Below, piece after piece: positions 1 to 6,673 of a DNA stretch of 9,564 bases. Every line of letters begins with the position of its first letter. Within the stretch, counting starts at the first letter, position 1. This stretch comes from Anaerolineae bacterium. GTDB taxonomy: Bacteria > Chloroflexota > Anaerolineae > B4-G1 > SLSP01. The notes under the pieces are model-generated. The model did no database searches. It was not told where the DNA came from and saw only the letters and a list, made by a program, of their open reading frames with translations. Location: contig JAFGSL010000611.1 in the NCBI GenBank assembly GCA_016934645.1, positions 1 through 9,564 on the forward strand. Direction: 5' to 3'. Made by a program: the position numbers and the translations under genes.

Positions 1-1143
1 GGGATCGACTACGTCAAGTACAGTGGCCGGTTCATGGGTTTGGCGAGCGGAGAATATGACGTGCCCTTTGAGATCATCGCCCCAGCAGATCCCGTCCAGG
101 GCAACGGGATCACGGTCATGGAACCGTTTCGCTTCGGGTCGAGTGGACTCGAGGCTTATCTCACTCCCGAATTCCTGTTTGAGCGGGGATTCAGCCACGC
201 CGGGGTCGGGTGGCATCGCGACGAAGTTCCTCCCGACGCAGGCTACTCCACTGAGCAGGCGATCGAGATCCTCTACAACTTTGGGATGACGCTCCGCGAG
301 GATGATGTCGCCAAGGGGATGGTGGGTGAGGTCCAAATGCTATACGACACCGGGGTCTCACTGGCGACCGCGCCGCTGCTGGCGCTCCTCGCTACGGAAG
401 AAACGGCTGTTCTGGATTTTTCGTTTCTGTTCGTCCCGGAATTGCACCAGGAGACCTATTCACCGCACGAAGACTCTGGCAACATTATGGTCTTCCTGAC
501 TGAATCGGATTTCGTGAGAGCATTAGTCCTGGACCCACCAGCACATACGGACGTCTTGCGCGGCAGCGCCCCACACTACCGCTCCTACGAGGTAGCGGGA
601 GGGCCGCACATCCCCGATGTGCAATGGGTACGCGACCTCGGATGGGGATCGGAAGGCACGACCCCACTCGACTGGACACCCGTCGCGCGCGCGCTGTTCC
701 TCGCCGGGCACCGTTGGACGAAATGGGGAATCGAGCCTCCGCCAAGCGCGTATCTCGCCGCGGCGCCGGAGGGCGAGATCGACCCCGTGTACCTGGCAGA
801 GTACGGACTGGAGCTGGAGACCGGCATCGCCCGCGACGAGGACGGGAATGCCCTGGGAGGGATCCGGATGCCGGACCTGGAGATCGGGCGCGGGCAGTAC
901 ATCGCCTATGATCCCCCAAGCCTCTTTGGGTTTGGCCTGTTTGGCACGTGGCACGACCTAAAGTGCGAGCCCCGTCCGGACGGCAGCCCGCGCTTCCGCA
1001 ACCACGGCGCATACGTGTGGCAGTTCGCGCATCATGCCCGAAGGCTCGTTAGGGATAGGTATCTCCTGCCGGGGGACGCGCACCGCTTGATTTCAGAAGC
1101 GGCCAAGTCCGATGTTGGCAAGCCTCACGCGTGTGCTCAATAG
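1..1143 (+). CDS. Alpha/beta hydrolase domain-containing protein, 5'-truncated
   Basis: The frame is open from base 1, so the gene begins outside the window; the first internal ATG (34) is not a convincing start because the eleven codons before it read as ordinary protein ending YVKYSGRF. 380 residues are visible. The sequence resembles the large bacterial 'alpha/beta hydrolase domain' family (Abhydrolase_10-like, recalled from memory). Counting from the Met at base 34, TGVSLA (Ser109) sits where that family has its nucleophile elbow, followed by LTESD (about 156-159), YEVAGGPHIPD with candidate catalytic His192, DGNALGGIRMPD (270-281), and a C-terminal helix ending LLPGDAHRLISEAAKSDVG. The elbow is G-V-S-L-A rather than the usual GxSxG. 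An esterase or amidase-like hydrolase is likely; the substrate is unknown. No signal peptide can be judged because the N-terminus is missing. Composition is GC-rich. It is followed by a hairpin and then an unrelated region, so it looks like the last gene of its unit. Confidence 0.8.
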   Translation, partial: GIDYVKYSGRFMGLASGEYDVPFEIIAPADPVQGNGITVMEPFRFGSSGLEAYLTPEFLFERGFSHAGVGWHRDEVPPDAGYSTEQAIEILYNFGMTLREDDVAKGMVGEVQMLYDTGVSLATAPLLALLATEETAVLDFSFLFVPELHQETYSPHEDSGNIMVFLTESDFVRALVLDPPAHTDVLRGSAPHYRSYEVAGGPHIPDVQWVRDLGWGSEGTTPLDWTPVARALFLAGHRWTKWGIEPPPSAYLAAAPEGEIDPVYLAEYGLELETGIARDEDGNALGGIRMPDLEIGRGQYIAYDPPSLFGFGLFGTWHDLKCEPRPDGSPRFRNHGAYVWQFAHHARRLVRDRYLLPGDAHRLISEAAKSDVGKPHACAQ

Positions 1144-1170
1144 CCGTAGACGAGGAATACGGTGGACAGC

Positions 1171-1195
1171 GGGGGCTCCACTTTGAGGAGCCCCC
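1171..1195 (+). terminator. GC-rich hairpin after the hydrolase gene
   Basis: GGGGGCTCC (1171-1179) pairs perfectly with GGAGCCCCC (1187-1195) around a 7-nt loop. It lies 27 nt after the hydrolase stop. The sequence after it, ATTCAGTCTCTT, is only weakly T-rich, so this may be a poor intrinsic terminator or a 3'-end stabilising hairpin. Confidence 0.55.
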
Positions 1196-1251
1196 ATTCA
1201 GTCTCTTGCACCGGCGGGTTTGATCCCGATCCGTGCTGCCTTGGAGGGAGC

Positions 1252-1376
1252 GAGAAACAGCCGCGCTATCTTTCATACTTGCTGCGTCTGTTGTGGAAGC
1301 GCTGTTCGAATTTGTACGCCAGGAGATTGGCGAAGTCTACGAAACAGGTGAAGGAAGTGAGAAATGGCGAACATAA
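1252..1376 (+). pseudogene. Frame-broken remnant of a small hypothetical protein
   Basis: Two adjoining reading frames each give protein-like sequence. The first (from 1252) reads EKQPRYLSYLLRL; the second, in another frame from about 1293, reads VEALFEFVRQEIGEVYETG and ends WRT at a TAA (1374-1376). From memory, short Chloroflexota hypothetical proteins start with a PRYxSYLLRLW-like motif and end with an xLFxFxRQ helix, with about 30 residues between (family recalled, not searched). Here the middle appears deleted and the frame shifted. A GGAGGG sits at 1243-1248, but the codon where a start would be expected is GAG, not ATG. The single-frame reading through 1162-1410 ends in low-quality basic sequence and is less convincing. 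Function of the family is unknown. The call depends on recognising both halves as one protein. Confidence 0.38.
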
Positions 1377-1426
1377 AAGGATGAGAGATGTATTAATTGG
1401 ATTATTTTGAGATTGTGGGTTCCCAT

Positions 1427-1433
1427 AGGAGGG
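1427..1433 (+). promoter_or_regulatory. Shine-Dalgarno site that decides the SGNH lipoprotein start
   Basis: AGGAGGG is followed by T and then ATGATG. The first ATG (1435) is only one or two bases from the motif, which is too close; the second ATG (1438) has the normal spacing of about 5 nt from AGGAGG. The start is therefore placed at 1438. Confidence 0.7.
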
Positions 1434-1437
1434 TATG

Positions 1438-2259
1438 ATGAGCCGGAAAAGAGTGTTATTACAGATAATGAGCTTGGGATTGGCGCTACTGCTCTTGAGT
1501 GCGTGCAGCATACCGCAACCCAACGCTACACCGCCCACTGCTACCCCGATGCCTACAATCACGCCACTACCCACGGCCACAGCAGAACCGCCGACAGCAA
1601 CACCGGAACCACTCCAACAGATTTTATTTGTCGGCAACAGTTTTACCTTCTATAACAAAGGGCTTGATTTTCACATGGAGCAATTGGCAAGTTCGGCCAA
1701 TCCACCGTTGGTTGTGCAAGCAACTAGATCTGTCATGAGTGGGGCGTGGTTGGAACAATTGTGGAAATACGGCAACGCGCGCCAATTGATCGATAAATAT
1801 GACTATGATGTGGTTGTACTGCAGGAGGATATCCCTGAGACAGATGTGGATACGTTCCACGAGTACGCACGCAAGTTCGTTGCAGAGATAGAAGGAACAG
1901 GGGCCAGACCAGTGCTATTCATGGCATGGGCATACGAGCGGCGCGGATGGATTACGATGGAGGAGATTGCTCAGGCGCATCGGGACATTGCGACAGAGCT
2001 TGGCATAGATGTTGCACCGGTTGGCCTCGCTTGGCAGCGTGCTATGGAAGAACGCCCCGAACTAGACATGTATTCCCTAGACAAGGAACATCCAAGTATC
2101 TACGGAACCTATCTTGCGATTAACGTTGTGTATGCAACGATTTATGAAAAAAGTCCAGTTGGTCTGACCTATCTGCCAGACGGCATAACTGAAGAGGATG
2201 CTGCCTTCTTGCAGCGCATTGCCTGGGAGACGGTACAAGAGTATCAAGCACGGCAATAG
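1438..2259 (+). CDS. SGNH/GDSL-type hydrolase lipoprotein
   Basis: 273 residues from the ATG at 1438. A basic start (MSRKR), a hydrophobic stretch and the lipobox LLSAC with Cys23 indicate export and lipidation by the Lgt/LspA route. Residues about 29-57 are a Thr/Pro linker (TPPTATPMPT type) that would hold the enzyme off the membrane. The catalytic domain starts with ILFVGNSFTFYNKG, where G66-N67-S68 is block I with Ser68 as nucleophile. MSGAWLEQLW (about 100-109) fits the Gly block, DVVVLQED (124-131) lies where the usual Asn block is expected, and SLDKEHPS gives the Asp215-x-x-His218 pair of block V. A secreted esterase or deacetylase acting on carbohydrate or lipid esters is the likely role; the substrate cannot be told. 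Neighbours: a decayed ORF upstream and a convergent L,D-transpeptidase downstream, so it is probably monocistronic. Codon and base use look more AT-rich than the flanking genes, which may mean later acquisition. No convincing promoter was seen. Confidence 0.88.
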   Translation: MSRKRVLLQIMSLGLALLLLSACSIPQPNATPPTATPMPTITPLPTATAEPPTATPEPLQQILFVGNSFTFYNKGLDFHMEQLASSANPPLVVQATRSVMSGAWLEQLWKYGNARQLIDKYDYDVVVLQEDIPETDVDTFHEYARKFVAEIEGTGARPVLFMAWAYERRGWITMEEIAQAHRDIATELGIDVAPVGLAWQRAMEERPELDMYSLDKEHPSIYGTYLAINVVYATIYEKSPVGLTYLPDGITEEDAAFLQRIAWETVQEYQARQ

Positions 2260-2344
2260 ATGGTTTGTGAATGGTCTGGCAATAATTGTAGACCCGCTGT
2301 GTACTTTCCTACGTGAGCAGACAACTGTGCTGGCTGTCACCGAC

Positions 2345-2378
2345 AGACCTGACAGGTTTTCTGAAACCTGTCAGGTCT
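2345..2378. repeat. Perfect 15-bp palindrome (REP-like hairpin or bidirectional terminator)
   Basis: AGACCTGACAGGTTT (2345-2359) and AAACCTGTCAGGTCT (2364-2378) are exact reverse complements around the loop TCTG. It lies between two convergent stop codons (2259 and 2426), where a bidirectional terminator is expected. Neither side is followed by a clear T tract, so a classical intrinsic terminator is not evident. The arm resembles palindromes that I recall as dispersed intergenic repeats in several bacterial genomes; copy number cannot be assessed here. Confidence 0.75.
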
Positions 2379-2425
2379 AGAGAAAATGCCGCGGCGTCTT
2401 TTTCCTTAATTGTGTGGACGTTCCA

Positions 2426-3658
2426 CTACTCCTGCCCCGGAATCGGGCCGGTCTTGTGCACCCACACCCACGTCCCTGGATCGGCGGTGCTGCCGTAGAC
2501 GACCTTCGTGTCGGCGGGTGTGTAGGGCGTCGTCCACTCGAAAAGCCATTTCGCATCCAGAATCGCGAGGTTCACACAGCCATGGCTGCGCGTGAAGCTG
2601 AACGAATTGTGCCAGTAAGCAGCGTGCAACGCATACGCGCCGTTGAAATATTGCGTCCACTCCACGTTTTCCAGATAGTACCAGCCGGGATTGTCCGGCC
2701 CAACATCGCGGTTGATCATCGGTGTGGACGGCAGTTTTCCCCAGATGCGGCTCAACCCACTGGGCGTCCACGTGTTGGGGCGGCCCGACGATACCAGCGT
2801 CGCGAAGACCATACGTCCGCCTTCGTAAGCGGCCAACGTCTGCTCGTAGGTGTTCACCTCGATCCATTTTTCGCCAGGATCGACGCCCTCCGGGATAGGA
2901 TCAACGTCCACGCGGGACGTGAAGGATTGATCCACCCACTGTTCATCACCGATCATATACCACATCGTGTCGCCGAGTCGCTCTTGAGCAAAGATGGTGA
3001 TGAGATCATAGCGGCGGAACACGATATCGGTAAGCGGAGCGCCACCGGGGACCGACGAAGGATTGACATCGCGGTTGATCCACCCAAAGGGATACTGGGG
3101 CTGCTCCTGAAGCAGCACACCGTGGAAGCGCGAGGGATCGGTCACGGCGATGTGATCGGCGAGGATGAACTCACCTTCGTTGATCTCGTACCACATCTGC
3201 CCGTTGTATTCCACCTCACCGAAGATACTCACCCAGTTATCGCCGGCCAGGAATTCGCGCAGGGGAGGCAGCCCGGCCAGCGCCTCTTCGGGATGGCGAT
3301 AGGTGGCTGCCGGCAAGGGGCGAACGTAGGCGAAAGTATACTGCGTGATGGCATCTTCGGGAACTTCGAGTTCCTCGACAGCAAGCTCTGGCAGTGGATC
3401 GGGCAACGTCGCTCGCAGATATTCGATGCGGGTCTGGCGCGCGCCCGGGCTATACGAGGGACAACGGGCAGGATACCGTTGGGTGACATTCATCGGGCAC
3501 ACGTAGTCGGTGGAGGGATCGCCCGCAAATAGATCTGGCCCAGGATTGTGCAAAGACGACGTCTGCATGGCAGTCGTCTGCACCGCAGTCGCCTGCACCA
3601 CAGAGGGCACCAACAGCAAAAGCAACGTTAAGCACAAGACCTTCCAATAACGCGACAT
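2426..3658 (-). CDS. Secreted L,D-transpeptidase (YkuD domain) with SH3-like modules
   Basis: 410 residues. Residues 1-23 form a signal peptide (basic start, Leu-rich core, cleavage near VQA). Two related segments look like SH3b modules: WVSIFGEVEYNGQMWYEINE (142-161) and ITIFAQERLGDTMWYMIGDE (220-239), which align at xxIFxxxxxxxxMWYxI. The YkuD domain spans about 264-390 and contains the signature HAAYWHNSFSFTRSHGCVN (345-363) with His345/His350, Ser358-His359-Gly360 and catalytic Cys361. L,D-transpeptidases make 3-3 peptidoglycan cross-links or attach proteins to the wall, outside the membrane. The usual Gly after WHNSF is Ser here (HNSFSF); the rest of the motif is intact, so it should be active. 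The start at 3656-3658 is supported by AGAGGT at 3665-3670, 6 nt upstream. The gene is transcribed away from the histidine kinase from a shared 262-bp region and has its own extended -10 promoter. A long opposite-strand reading frame over it (2414-3532) is a coding shadow. Confidence 0.93.
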   Translation of the reverse strand: MSRYWKVLCLTLLLLLVPSVVQATAVQTTAMQTSSLHNPGPDLFAGDPSTDYVCPMNVTQRYPARCPSYSPGARQTRIEYLRATLPDPLPELAVEELEVPEDAITQYTFAYVRPLPAATYRHPEEALAGLPPLREFLAGDNWVSIFGEVEYNGQMWYEINEGEFILADHIAVTDPSRFHGVLLQEQPQYPFGWINRDVNPSSVPGGAPLTDIVFRRYDLITIFAQERLGDTMWYMIGDEQWVDQSFTSRVDVDPIPEGVDPGEKWIEVNTYEQTLAAYEGGRMVFATLVSSGRPNTWTPSGLSRIWGKLPSTPMINRDVGPDNPGWYYLENVEWTQYFNGAYALHAAYWHNSFSFTRSHGCVNLAILDAKWLFEWTTPYTPADTKVVYGSTADPGTWVWVHKTGPIPGQE

Positions 3659-3695
3659 CGATTAACCTCTATGATCTGGATACATGATCGACGTC

Positions 3696-3704
3696 ATTAT
3701 ACCA
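3696..3704 (-). promoter_or_regulatory. Extended -10 promoter for the L,D-transpeptidase gene
   Basis: On the minus strand this reads TGGTATAAT, a full TGnTATAAT extended -10. No good -35 hexamer lies 16-18 nt further upstream, which fits an extended -10 promoter. Transcription would start near 3689, giving a leader of about 30 nt that includes the ribosome site at 3665-3670. Confidence 0.6.
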
Positions 3705-3738
3705 CAAATTGTTCCCTATTCGTGCTTTTAGTTGACAA

Positions 3739-3774
3739 TCTTCTATCTTAATAGGGCAATTTCTTCTATTTGCC
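3739..3774. promoter_or_regulatory. Candidate operator: direct repeat plus dyad beside the kinase promoter
   Basis: TCTTCTAT occurs at 3739-3746 and again at 3762-3769, 23 nt apart, close to two helical turns. Overlapping the second copy is a dyad, GGCAA (3755-3759) and TTGCC (3770-3774) with a 10-nt spacer, that abuts the -35 hexamer at 3775. The position suits a regulator such as a response regulator, possibly acting on both divergent promoters. The arms are short and chance is not excluded. Confidence 0.3.
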
Positions 3775-3802
3775 TTGCAACAGTGGCTCTTTGCTCTATA
3801 AT
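3775..3802 (+). promoter_or_regulatory. Sigma-70-type promoter for the kinase-LysM-lipoprotein operon
   Basis: TTGCAA (3775-3780), a 16-nt spacer and a consensus TATAAT (3797-3802). The predicted start point near 3809 gives a leader of about 110 nt before the kinase ATG. The -10 is perfect and the -35 matches TTGACA in five of six positions. Confidence 0.6.
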
Positions 3803-3834
3803 CAGAAGTAGGGCCTAATCACTCAAATTCTTGC

Positions 3835-3924
3835 ATGGTGCGCAGGAAAACGGGCATCAAAGGCCTTTTGATTCCGGTTTGTCCGGGTCAGGTTGAAGAA
3901 GCGCCGGAGGAAGAGCTAGAATGA
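3835..3924 (+). CDS. Possible 29-residue leader peptide overlapping the kinase start
   Basis: An ATG at 3835 opens a 29-codon frame ending in TGA (3922-3924), which overlaps the kinase ATG (3921) as ATGA, the classical arrangement for translational coupling. The peptide has a basic start (MVRRKTG), a short hydrophobic middle (GLLIPVC) and an acidic end (EEAPEEELE). The kinase ribosome site GGAGGA (3906-3911) lies inside it. No clear Shine-Dalgarno is seen before 3835, and the frame begins only about 26 nt after the predicted transcription start. It may be a coupled leader ORF or a chance frame in the 5' leader. Confidence 0.25.
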   Translation: MVRRKTGIKGLLIPVCPGQVEEAPEEELE

Positions 3925-6659
3925 ACGTTTTTTATGCGGCTATCCAGTTGATCACCCAGCCACCAGGGGATTTGGTCTATTTCCTGGTGACGCTCTTTGC
4001 TTTGCAGCAGGCGCTCCTTCCCGCGTTGACGGCACGCCGCCGCGCCCCCTCGCCACTATCCTCGCACTGGTTGTGGGCGATTGCTGGATTGCTGCTTGGA
4101 AGGCTTGCACTGATCGTCATCGGATTATTGGGAACTGCGGGACTGCTCGTCCCCGCGCAACTCCTACCACCTCTGGAGCGTTGGCTGGAATTTGCCACTG
4201 TGCTTCTGGTGATATGGGCTGCAGTGCTTGGGTCGCGTGCCGCGCGCTGGCAAACGTTCTTTCTCGTACTCCTGCTTGGCGCCAGTCTGGTCTTCTACGG
4301 CGTGACTGCCGCGCTGTGGCCGACCTGGGAAGCTAAAGGGTTTGCGTTCAACGGCCTGCTCTACGAACGCATCTGGGAAATACTCACGTTGGCCTTCCTG
4401 GTACTTTACCTCCTGCTGGCGCTGCTGATGCGCCCGCCGGAATGGGAATGGGCCGTGGTCTTAGGACTATTCTGGTTGCTTGGTCACGCGGCGCAGTTCC
4501 AGTGGCCGGATGAGGGATTGCATTTCTCGGGATGGCTGAGGCTGACCTCTTTGATCACCCTACCACTGCTTGCCGCGCTGGTTCACCGGCAGGTAACGGT
4601 GTTCCAGAACACTGCACCGTCGTCAGCCACGGCGTTAACTCCCGCCTCCTCCACCAAAGGAGGACTGGCCCTCGACAGCGAAGCGCTGCTGGATTTGCTG
4701 CACGGTGTCGAATCCGCACGCGATCTACCCCCATCCCTGATTCTCGCATCATCGAAACTGGCGAATCTCCTGAACGTGGATGTCTGTGCTGTGGCATTGC
4801 CCACCAGCGAGACACCCTCGATTCTCGACGTCGTTGCGTTACACCCACCGAACGCCGCGCAGATCGAAACCCCTACCCTCGTTCTCGAGGATTATCCGGT
4901 GCTATCCGGAGTCTACACCCAGAGACGCGCGCAGGTCGTGCCGACGTCTTCCCGCACAGTCTGGCTAACAGCTCTGTATAACAAACTAGGGGTCCAGAAT
5001 ACGGCGCCTTTAGCAATTGTGCCTTTGTCGGACAGAGAGGAATCGATAGGCCTGTTGCTGCTTAGCAATCCAGACAGCAAACAGCGCTGGTCCGATGAGG
5101 CGTTGAACACGCAGCAGCTAGTCGCGGCGCTGCTTGGCACCTCGATTGGCCGCGCGCGCAATCGGACGCAGGATATGTCGTTTCTATCGCGGCTACGCGG
5201 TTCGGATACCGAGCGCCAGCAATTGGAGATAGATCTGGAGCAGGCCCGCACCGATGTCCAGACATTCGACGAGCGGATCGCGGTGCTGACACAAGAGATT
5301 GAATCGCGTGATAAAGAACTTGTGCGTCTCAACCGTGAATTAGCGTCGCAACCTCAGGGCATGACCGAAACAGAGGCCAGTTTCTGGCAAGAGGAAGTTC
5401 AGGAATTGGTCAAGGAGCGGGAGACGCTGCACGACAAAATCCAGGAGTTGACGCGCGACCGCGAGATGCTGTTAGAAGAACGTGGGCCTTTAGCGACCAA
5501 GCTAAGCCAACTTAAGGCCGATCTGGACGCTGCCAACGAGGCGCGCGCAGCGTTGGAAGCTCATGTAGCAGAGCTGCAAGAACAGGCTACGCGCACAGAA
5601 GAGGCGCTTGCCGAAAACGGCGCAGGCACCCAAAATGCTGCGGCGGTTGGCCTCGTCATCGTAGATGAAGATGGCATCATCACGATGGCGGATGCCATGG
5701 CGCGCCAGATGTTGCACTTGCCGGGCGGCGATGTAACCGGTATCCCCATCAACGGTGCCTATCCCGATCCACGCTGGACGCAGACGGTAGATGCGCTGCT
5801 TGCGCAGGATGTCCCCAACAGCCTCACGCGTGCCCATCTCACGTTGACAATCGAACAAGTCACCGTAGAGGCTGAACTGGTTGCATTGGTGGGCCGCGAT
5901 GGCCAACCCGACGGGCTGGCGATCACGCTGCGCACCCCGGAAAGCGATGCGGAACGCCAGGAGGCCATCGTCAGTCTCGCCCACGAATTCCGCACCCCGA
6001 TGACGTCAATCACAGGCTACACCGATCTCTTGATAGGAGAGCAGGTCGGCATTTTGACAGAGATGCAGAAGCAATTCCTTGAACGGGTCAAAGCCAACAT
6101 CGAACAGATGAACCAACTGCTCAACGATCTGGTGAGTACGGCCTCACCGGACAGCCGGCCTATCGAACTCTCACCCCAATCGGTCAATCTGATCGAAATC
6201 ATTGAAGAGGCCGTGATGGGGTTGGCAGCGCGTTTCCGCGAGCGCAAGTTGGCCGTGCGCCTCGATCTGCCGCCGGAACTCGCCGCCGTGCGCGCCGACC
6301 GTGACAGCCTTTACCAGATTCTCCTGCGCCTGATTTCGAACGCGGCATTATGCTCTCGAGAAGGCACCGAGATCGTCATCAGTGCAGGTGAAGATGAGTC
6401 TTCCAAAAGCGGCAAGTTTATCCGCATCTCGGTGATGGACACGGGCGGCGGCATCGCGCCCGAGGATTATCCCCGCGTCTTCCGGCGTTTCACGCGTGCA
6501 AGCCAGCCGCTCATCCAGGGTATGGGCGAGACCGGCGTAGGTATGGCCATCGCAAAAACGTTGGTAGAGGCCAACGGCGGGCGTGTTTGGGTAGAAAGCC
6601 AACCTGACATAGGCAGTACGTTTAACTTCATTCTGCCAACGAATCATCTGAAAAAATAA
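3921..6659 (+). CDS. Membrane sensor histidine kinase (7TM-GAF-coiled coil-PAS-HisKA-HATPase)
   Basis: 912 residues. Start: ATG 9 nt after GGAGGA (3906-3911), followed at once by membrane sequence. About seven hydrophobic segments span residues 15-222. A GAF-like domain covers about 250-415 ([20 protein letters not shown] near the start, [17 protein letters not shown] near the end). A long Glu/Arg/Leu coiled coil runs about 430-565. A PAS-like domain follows at about 572-672 ([20 protein letters not shown]). HisKA has the H-box [16 protein letters not shown] with phospho-acceptor His688. The ATPase domain has the N-box ([12 protein letters not shown], Asn807), G1 [10 protein letters not shown] (Asp840), F-box VFRRF and G2 [12 protein letters not shown] (about 867-877). 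All catalytic motifs are present; the residue after NAAL that is often Lys is Cys. It should autophosphorylate and pass phosphate to a response regulator, which is not in the window. The signal could be sensed in the membrane (7TM) or cytoplasm (GAF, PAS). It is the first gene of a probable three-gene operon with two exported proteins. Confidence 0.93.
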   Translation: MNVFYAAIQLITQPPGDLVYFLVTLFALQQALLPALTARRRAPSPLSSHWLWAIAGLLLGRLALIVIGLLGTAGLLVPAQLLPPLERWLEFATVLLVIWAAVLGSRAARWQTFFLVLLLGASLVFYGVTAALWPTWEAKGFAFNGLLYERIWEILTLAFLVLYLLLALLMRPPEWEWAVVLGLFWLLGHAAQFQWPDEGLHFSGWLRLTSLITLPLLAALVHRQVTVFQNTAPSSATALTPASSTKGGLALDSEALLDLLHGVESARDLPPSLILASSKLANLLNVDVCAVALPTSETPSILDVVALHPPNAAQIETPTLVLEDYPVLSGVYTQRRAQVVPTSSRTVWLTALYNKLGVQNTAPLAIVPLSDREESIGLLLLSNPDSKQRWSDEALNTQQLVAALLGTSIGRARNRTQDMSFLSRLRGSDTERQQLEIDLEQARTDVQTFDERIAVLTQEIESRDKELVRLNRELASQPQGMTETEASFWQEEVQELVKERETLHDKIQELTRDREMLLEERGPLATKLSQLKADLDAANEARAALEAHVAELQEQATRTEEALAENGAGTQNAAAVGLVIVDEDGIITMADAMARQMLHLPGGDVTGIPINGAYPDPRWTQTVDALLAQDVPNSLTRAHLTLTIEQVTVEAELVALVGRDGQPDGLAITLRTPESDAERQEAIVSLAHEFRTPMTSITGYTDLLIGEQVGILTEMQKQFLERVKANIEQMNQLLNDLVSTASPDSRPIELSPQSVNLIEIIEEAVMGLAARFRERKLAVRLDLPPELAAVRADRDSLYQILLRLISNAALCSREGTEIVISAGEDESSKSGKFIRISVMDTGGGIAPEDYPRVFRRFTRASQPLIQGMGETGVGMAIAKTLVEANGGRVWVESQPDIGSTFNFILPTNHLKK

Positions 6660-6660
6660 C

Positions 6661-6665
6661 GAGGT
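6661..6665 (+). promoter_or_regulatory. Ribosome site that favours a GTG start for the LysM gene
   Basis: GAGGT lies directly after the kinase stop. The first possible start in frame, TTG at 6665, touches the motif and cannot use it; GTG at 6674 is 8 nt downstream, the normal distance. The LysM protein start is therefore placed at 6674. Confidence 0.6.
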
Positions 6666-6673
6666 TGAACCTG

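Noticed and set aside
1162..1410. 82-codon plus-strand frame between the hydrolase and SGNH genes
   Set aside because: Its start overlaps the hairpin at 1171 and its C-terminal part is low-quality basic sequence; another frame gives better protein sequence for the same bases, so a broken gene is the better reading.
2414..3532. 372-codon plus-strand frame opposite the L,D-transpeptidase gene
   Set aside because: The minus strand encodes a complete YkuD enzyme with signal peptide, ribosome site and promoter. The plus-strand translation has no recognisable domain, is Arg/His-rich, and is a GC-driven shadow.
3732..3760. TTGACA at 3732 as a second rightward promoter
   Set aside because: No acceptable -10 hexamer lies 16-18 nt downstream; the sequence there is GGCAAT.
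3856..3872. Near-palindrome ATCAAAGG/CCTTTTGAT in the kinase leader
   Set aside because: The arms differ in length by one base and there is no loop, so it cannot be a stable hairpin; operator function has no further support.
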